From Prevotella sp. (GTDB taxonomy: Bacteria; Bacteroidota; Bacteroidia; Bacteroidales; Bacteroidaceae): a stretch of 11,716 nucleotides of DNA. Numbering within the stretch: position 1 is the stretch's first letter; every line of letters starts with the position of its first letter. The notes beneath the pieces are model-generated. The model made no database searches. It was not told the DNA's origin and worked only from the letters and a program-made list of their open reading frames with translations. Location of the stretch: assembly GCA_016291915.1 (NCBI GenBank), contig JAEEZP010000299.1, forward strand, positions 1 to 11,716, given 5' to 3'. A program made the translations under genes and the position numbers. Shown here in pieces: positions 6,794 through 11,716 of this stretch.

Positions 6794-6845
6794 CGGCGAA
6801 GAATGCGATCAAACGCATAAACTTAAAAACAGAACTGTACATAGT

Positions 6846-9800
6846 ATGAACGGACAAGAAAAAAATCACGATAAGGTGACTTTGAGAATCGACTATTTGC
6901 CATGTGTCAACTATTCGATGATGAATTGCGGTGTGGAGGTATGCAACTCATTCGTGCTCGAGAATACAGACGACAGAGACTGGGACCTGTTGTCTGTAAG
7001 AATCAGTGGGTCCTATATTAAGGAAAGCAGCTGTTTGTTAGACCACCTGAAGAAGGGGCAGGCCATGCAAATCAAGACCATCAAGATCGAACCAGACATT
7101 AAGATACTCAGTGATACTACTGAAGCAGTCAAGACATCGTTTATGGTGACCATCCATGCCACCGACGAACTGCTGTTCGAGAAAGAATACCCTATCACCT
7201 TGTTGTCATACGAAGAGTGGGCAGGAAGCGGTATCATGCCGGAGCACCTTGCAGCCTTTGTCGTTCCAAACAATCCGTTCTTGCCGAAGATCAAAGTGCA
7301 GGCTGCCCGTTTCTTGGAGCAATGGACAGGATCCTCTGCTTTCGATGAATACCAGACACAAGACCGTAACAGGGTTCGTGCACAGGTAGCCGCTGTCTAT
7401 GAGGCTTTGCGCGCCGAGGGGATTATCTACTCTGCGCCACCAGCCAGTTTTGAGAATAATGGTCAGCGTATTCGTTTGGCAGATAAGGTGCTGACAGACA
7501 AGATCGGCACCTGCTTGGACACCAGTCTGCTGATTGCTTCCTGTCTGGAAGAAATAGGTATCTTTCCGATCATTGTCATGCTGAAAGGTCATGCGATGGT
7601 AGGTGCCTGGCTCACCCCGAACGTCTTCCATCAGATGGTTTGTGATGATGTCAGCTATCTGCTAAAAGAGACGGCAGACGGCAATAATAATGTGGTATTA
7701 CTGGAGTCAACAGCCATTACCTCTTCTGAAGGTATTAGCTTTGAAGATGCCGTAAAACGTGCGATGACACAGATCAGTGACGAGAATAGATTCCTGTATT
7801 TCGTGGATATCCACCGTTGCAGATTAGGCAACATCCGTCCCCTCCCCCAACGGATTCAGAAAGACGGTACGTGGGTATTCGCCAATGAAGGTATTGAGCA
7901 CCAGCAAACAACAGAATCTGTCAAGAGCCTGAGTCATTATGACCTCCGGCTGGAAGATACGGGAGCACCGACTACTAAGCAGATGATCTGGGAGCGTAAA
8001 CTCCTCGATTTCTCCTTGCGCAACAATCTGTTGAATACCCGTCTGGGTAGAAAGGTCGTTCCCTTCATATCCTTTGAGATAGATCACTTGGAAGACCATC
8101 TGCAAAAAGGTGAGGATTATTCCATCACACCGTCACCGGGCAAAAAGATAGAACCGAATGCCGACGGTATGTATGCCTCTAAGTTACAGGCATTGGAATA
8201 TCAGGATTATGTGTCGGAACTGATCCGCGACCACAAGATAGCATCCTATCTCACCGAGACCGAACTGCAGAATGCCTTGAAATATGTGTACAGGACAGCG
8301 CGTACTACGATAGAGGAGAACGGAGCCAACAGTCTGTTCTTAGCTTTGGGCATGCTGAAATGGTATGAGACAGCCAAAAGTGAGCAGCCTCGCTATGCAC
8401 CCATCCTGCTGCTGCCGGTTGACATCATCCGGAAGGGCGGCAACAATTATGTCATCCGGAAACGTGATGAGGATATTATCCTGAATATCACGCTAGTAGA
8501 ACTGCTGAAACAGAATTTCGGCATCAGTCTTGATGTCCTGAAAGAACTGCCAAAAGACGAAAGCGGTGTGGATGTAAAACTGATCTTTACTTATTTCCGC
8601 AGGGCGATCATAGAACAGAAGAAATGGAATGTCGTGGAAGAAGCGATGTTGGGACTGTTCTCTTTCAACAAGTTCGTGATGTGGAACGACATCCATTCGA
8701 ATGCCCAGAAACTGAAAGAGAACGTCGTGGTTGCCTCACTGATAGAGAAGCAAGACAAACAGAATGCGGATATAGATGTGGTGGATGCCCGTGTCATAGA
8801 CAAAGAGAATGCCCCCATGGACTTTGCCATCCCACTGGATGTTGACTCTTCGCAGATGGAAGCTATCGTAGAGTCCGGACGAGGCAGGAGTTTCATACTC
8901 CATGGCCCTCCGGGCACCGGTAAGTCGCAAACCATCACCAATATGATTGCCAACGCCCTGTATCAAGGCAAACGCGTCTTGTTCGTGGCCGAGAAGATGG
9001 CGGCTTTGTCAGTGGTACAGTCACGACTGGAGAAGATCAACCTGGCCCCGTTCTGTCTGGAACTCCATTCCAACAAGGCTACCAAGAAGCATTTCCTCGA
9101 ACAGATGGACGAGGTGTTGAACGTAACAAAGATCATGTCACCGGAGGAGTATGCCCAAAAATCCGAGGAACTGTTCCGGGAGCGGAAGGAGTTGATCAGT
9201 TATATCGAAGCCTTGCACCAGAAAGGATCGAGCGGACTGAGTCTCTATGACTGTATCTCGGAATACCTGGCTATTACGGAAGACGAACTCAGCGAGCAGT
9301 TGCCTCCAAATAAAAGAATCACCGTCAGTTATATCGAGAAGTGCAAGGAACAGATAGAGCAAGTCAATGCCATCCTTGACATTGTGGGACAACCCAAGCA
9401 GCATCGGTTATATGGGCTGGAACCAAAGGACAACCGTCAAGAGACTTTGGAAGCCATCCGTACCCTGCTGCAGGAACTGAAAGGTAAGAATAACACGTTT
9501 ATCACCCAGCTCCACACGTTGAACAGCACGACGCCTATGGATCTGAAGACCACCGAAGATATACAGTGGTTGGAAATGTTCATCAGTTATCTCACCACAG
9601 AGAAGAAAAAGGAGGAATTGCACAAAACCATCTTATCTTCCTATCAGGAGGGTATCATCAAGATGGATGTCAATGCTTATCGCCGGGAATGGGAAGAGGT
9701 GAAGTCCAAGTGGTTCCTCCCCCGTTATTTCGCCAAGAAGAAATTCCTGAAATCCTTACAGGTATATGGACAGATTTTCGAATCGGGCATCGACGAAGCA

Positions 9801-11716
9801 CTCACACTTGTTGGTGACTATCAGGAGATGTCCAGGAATCTCAACGAGCAGTCGGAATCGATGGTGGCGTTTGCTCATGCCCATGGTTTCCATCATCAGC
9901 AACGGGTGGATACCTATGCCGGTAATCTCGGCAGCCAACCCGCTGTTGGAAGACAGGAATTCCTTTATGATGCAGAGGCTGTCGTCAACACCGATAAAGA
10001 GATAAACGCACTGACAGAAGCGGTGAAAGCTGTGACCGACCCGAAGATCACCAGAACAGAGATTCTCTCCCATCTGGATATCTGGCTGGACAACTATTCT
10101 CAGGTGAGAGACTGGTATCACTGGGTGGATAAGAAACGGGAGATGGGTCAGATGGAACTAACACCTGTGATTACCAGGATTGAGGACGGCATCAGTCCTG
10201 ACGAGGCAATCCACTCTTTCCTGAAAGGAATCTTCCACCAGCTCATCGAGTCAGCCATTAACGAGAATGACCAACTCAGGATGTTCAACGGTCTGAAATT
10301 CCGTCAGCAGATAGAGAAATACAAACGAGACACGGTCCGGTTCCAGGAACTCAGTAAAGAAGAACTGTACAGCAAACTGGCTTCCAGGGTTCCTTCTTCC
10401 TCAGCAGCTATTGCCGAGGGGTCTGAGATCAGTATCCTGAAACGGAATATTGCCAATGGCGGTAGGGGTAACTCCATCCGTTCGATCATTGACAATATCC
10501 CTACCCTGTTGCCCAGACTCTGCCCGTGCATGCTGATGAGCCCGATCTCCGTAGCACAATACATCGACTTAAATGCGGAGAAATTCGACCTCGTGATCTT
10601 CGACGAGGCATCACAGATGCCAACCAGCGAGGCTGTCGGTGCCATTGCAAGAGGTAAGGCACTGATATGCGTAGGTGACAGTAAGCAGATGCCACCCACC
10701 AGTTTCTTCACTTCCACCCAGGTGGATGAGGAAGAAGCCGACATCGATGATATGGAGAGCATCCTCGATGACTGTATCACCCTGTCGCTCTGTGAGCACC
10801 AGCTAAACTGGCACTACCGTAGTAAACATGAGAGTCTCATAGCCTTCAGCAACTCACAGTATTACGGCAACAACCTGCTTACTTTCCCGTCTGTTGACGA
10901 CCATGTTGCAAAAGTGAGATTAGTGCCGGTCAACGGTGTCTATGACAAGGGACGTACAAGGAGTAACCGGGAGGAATCGAAAGCGATTGTGAACGAGATT
11001 ATCCGAAGACTGTCCGATCCGGAGCTGCAGAAATACAGTATCGGTGTGGTGGCATTCAGTAAGGTTCAAGGCGACCTGATCGAAGATGATCTGTTGGAGG
11101 AACTCGACAAACACCCTCAACTCAAGGAGATTGCCATGAATGGCAAAGAACCTCTCTTCGTGAAGAACCTGGAGAATGTGCAGGGTGATGAGCGCGATAT
11201 CATTCTCTTCTCCATCGGTTATGGTGCGGATAAGAACGGTAGGGTATCCATGAATTTCGGTCCGCTGAACAATGTGGGTGGTGAGCGCCGACTGAACGTT
11301 GCGGTCTCCCGTGCCCGTTATGAGATGATCGTTTACTCCACCCTGAAAGCCAACCAGATCGACCTAAAGCGTTCCAATGCGAAGGGTGTGGAAGGACTGA
11401 AGAGTTTCCTCGAGTATGCAGAGACCGGCAAGCTGCCGTTTGTCGCTGGTGCTTCGTCTTCTACAACCGCCAATGTCATGGTGGATCAGATCTGTAACGC
11501 ATTGGCCCGAAAGGGATATATCGCTGAATCGTTTGTAGGACGATCTAACTTCAAGGTGGACATCGCCGTCTCCACCCGTGAGCACCCGGAGAAATATCTC
11601 CTTGGCATCCTCTGCGACGGTAAGTCGTATTATGAGACAAAGACCACCAGAGACAGGGAGATCGTACAACCCAATGTCTTAAAAATGCTCAACTGGAAAG
11701 TCATGAGGGTTTACTC
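6846..11716 (+). CDS. DUF4011 SF1 helicase with transglutaminase-like and Vsr/MTES_1575 nuclease domains, C-terminus cut
   Basis: The frame is open for 1623 codons to the right edge. Domains seen: a beta-rich N-terminus (about 1-130); then LAAFVVPNNPF and a transglutaminase/protease-like module with GTCLD (Cys223), GHAMVGAW (His249) and LLEST (Glu287); DUF4011 starting at WERKLLDFSLRNNLLN (382-397); Walker A GPPGTGKS (687-694, Lys693); a charged, helical, probably coiled-coil insertion (about 740-1200); Walker B DEAS (1253-1256); GDSKQMPP (1277-1284); HYRSK (1323-1327); VQGDERD (1445-1451); and ERRLNVAVSRAR (1480-1491). A nuclease domain follows, with FKVDIAV (Asp1572), GILCDG (Asp1591), TTRDREI and NWKVMRVYS. 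Family members usually continue into DUF3320. Such DUF4011-helicase-Vsr proteins were reported as anti-phage (Hhe). In-frame ATGs also exist at 6657, 6717 and 6741, but the promoter at 6786 favours 6846. The gene stands alone behind its own promoter. Composition does not look foreign by eye. Confidence 0.9.
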   Translation, partial: MNGQEKNHDKVTLRIDYLPCVNYSMMNCGVEVCNSFVLENTDDRDWDLLSVRISGSYIKESSCLLDHLKKGQAMQIKTIKIEPDIKILSDTTEAVKTSFMVTIHATDELLFEKEYPITLLSYEEWAGSGIMPEHLAAFVVPNNPFLPKIKVQAARFLEQWTGSSAFDEYQTQDRNRVRAQVAAVYEALRAEGIIYSAPPASFENNGQRIRLADKVLTDKIGTCLDTSLLIASCLEEIGIFPIIVMLKGHAMVGAWLTPNVFHQMVCDDVSYLLKETADGNNNVVLLESTAITSSEGISFEDAVKRAMTQISDENRFLYFVDIHRCRLGNIRPLPQRIQKDGTWVFANEGIEHQQTTESVKSLSHYDLRLEDTGAPTTKQMIWERKLLDFSLRNNLLNTRLGRKVVPFISFEIDHLEDHLQKGEDYSITPSPGKKIEPNADGMYASKLQALEYQDYVSELIRDHKIASYLTETELQNALKYVYRTARTTIEENGANSLFLALGMLKWYETAKSEQPRYAPILLLPVDIIRKGGNNYVIRKRDEDIILNITLVELLKQNFGISLDVLKELPKDESGVDVKLIFTYFRRAIIEQKKWNVVEEAMLGLFSFNKFVMWNDIHSNAQKLKENVVVASLIEKQDKQNADIDVVDARVIDKENAPMDFAIPLDVDSSQMEAIVESGRGRSFILHGPPGTGKSQTITNMIANALYQGKRVLFVAEKMAALSVVQSRLEKINLAPFCLELHSNKATKKHFLEQMDEVLNVTKIMSPEEYAQKSEELFRERKELISYIEALHQKGSSGLSLYDCISEYLAITEDELSEQLPPNKRITVSYIEKCKEQIEQVNAILDIVGQPKQHRLYGLEPKDNRQETLEAIRTLLQELKGKNNTFITQLHTLNSTTPMDLKTTEDIQWLEMFISYLTTEKKKEELHKTILSSYQEGIIKMDVNAYRREWEEVKSKWFLPRYFAKKKFLKSLQVYGQIFESGIDEALTLVGDYQEMSRNLNEQSESMVAFAHAHGFHHQQRVDTYAGNLGSQPAVGRQEFLYDAEAVVNTDKEINALTEAVKAVTDPKITRTEILSHLDIWLDNYSQVRDWYHWVDKKREMGQMELTPVITRIEDGISPDEAIHSFLKGIFHQLIESAINENDQLRMFNGLKFRQQIEKYKRDTVRFQELSKEELYSKLASRVPSSSAAIAEGSEISILKRNIANGGRGNSIRSIIDNIPTLLPRLCPCMLMSPISVAQYIDLNAEKFDLVIFDEASQMPTSEAVGAIARGKALICVGDSKQMPPTSFFTSTQVDEEEADIDDMESILDDCITLSLCEHQLNWHYRSKHESLIAFSNSQYYGNNLLTFPSVDDHVAKVRLVPVNGVYDKGRTRSNREESKAIVNEIIRRLSDPELQKYSIGVVAFSKVQGDLIEDDLLEELDKHPQLKEIAMNGKEPLFVKNLENVQGDERDIILFSIGYGADKNGRVSMNFGPLNNVGGERRLNVAVSRARYEMIVYSTLKANQIDLKRSNAKGVEGLKSFLEYAETGKLPFVAGASSSTTANVMVDQICNALARKGYIAESFVGRSNFKVDIAVSTREHPEKYLLGILCDGKSYYETKTTRDREIVQPNVLKMLNWKVMRVY

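Noticed and set aside
7013..11669. Many open frames on the minus strand and other plus frames, up to 158 codons (e.g. 10304-10780)
   Set aside because: All overlap the single uninterrupted helicase frame, where domain motifs continue through each of these positions.
6846..11716. Possible frameshift or internal stop in the giant gene
   Set aside because: Motifs from residue 1 to 1623 all fall in one frame and I found no stop; truncation is due only to the window edge.
1..11716. tRNA, rRNA, CRISPR array, insertion sequence or riboswitch
   Set aside because: No cloverleaf, spaced direct repeats, transposase motifs or terminal inverted repeats were recognised; the longest non-coding stretches are about 225 and 264 bases and hold promoters.

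Overview
The window looks like chromosome of a Bacteroidales bacterium, most likely Prevotellaceae. Evidence: lipoproteins of Bacteroidales type (SPOR lipoprotein, DUF4348), promoters of the TTG...TAnnTTTG kind, few Shine-Dalgarno sites, and the gene pair ruvX-def followed by a TPR protein. No tRNA, rRNA, CRISPR array, insertion sequence or integrase is visible. The genus call is an inference from protein flavour.

Left part (1-2850, minus strand): a compact cluster read right to left. It holds a SPOR-domain lipoprotein (cell-envelope/peptidoglycan binding), ruvX (YqgF, RNase H fold, 16S rRNA maturation), def (peptide deformylase), and a secreted TPR-repeat protein that runs off the left edge. 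Spacing is tight (6 bp, 35 bp, then a 4-bp ATGA overlap), so these are probably co-transcribed.

Middle (2851-3925, plus strand): after a divergent regulatory region come three small genes: a YtxH-type one-helix membrane protein, a holin-superfamily-III/DUF1469-type two-helix membrane protein, and a small basic protein with a C-terminal hydrophobic stretch. Their make-up resembles the yqjD-yqjE-yqjK set of Enterobacteria. They end convergently, 17 bp from the next cluster.

Right-middle (3943-6581, minus strand): an operon, read right to left, of a DUF4348 lipoprotein, murB (peptidoglycan precursor synthesis) and a PhnP-like metallo-beta-lactamase-fold hydrolase, with 4- and 16-bp gaps.

Right part (6846-11716, plus strand, open at the right edge): one giant gene, at least 1623 codons. 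It has an N-terminal beta-rich domain, a transglutaminase/cysteine-protease-like module (Cys223, His249, Glu287), a DUF4011 domain, an SF1 helicase split by a roughly 550-residue insertion, and a C-terminal PD-(D/E)xK/Vsr-like nuclease (MTES_1575 type) cut by the window end. The architecture matches the DUF4011-helicase-Vsr proteins reported as anti-phage (Hhe). It is the most interesting item here: a likely single-gene defence factor embedded among housekeeping envelope genes, with its own promoter.
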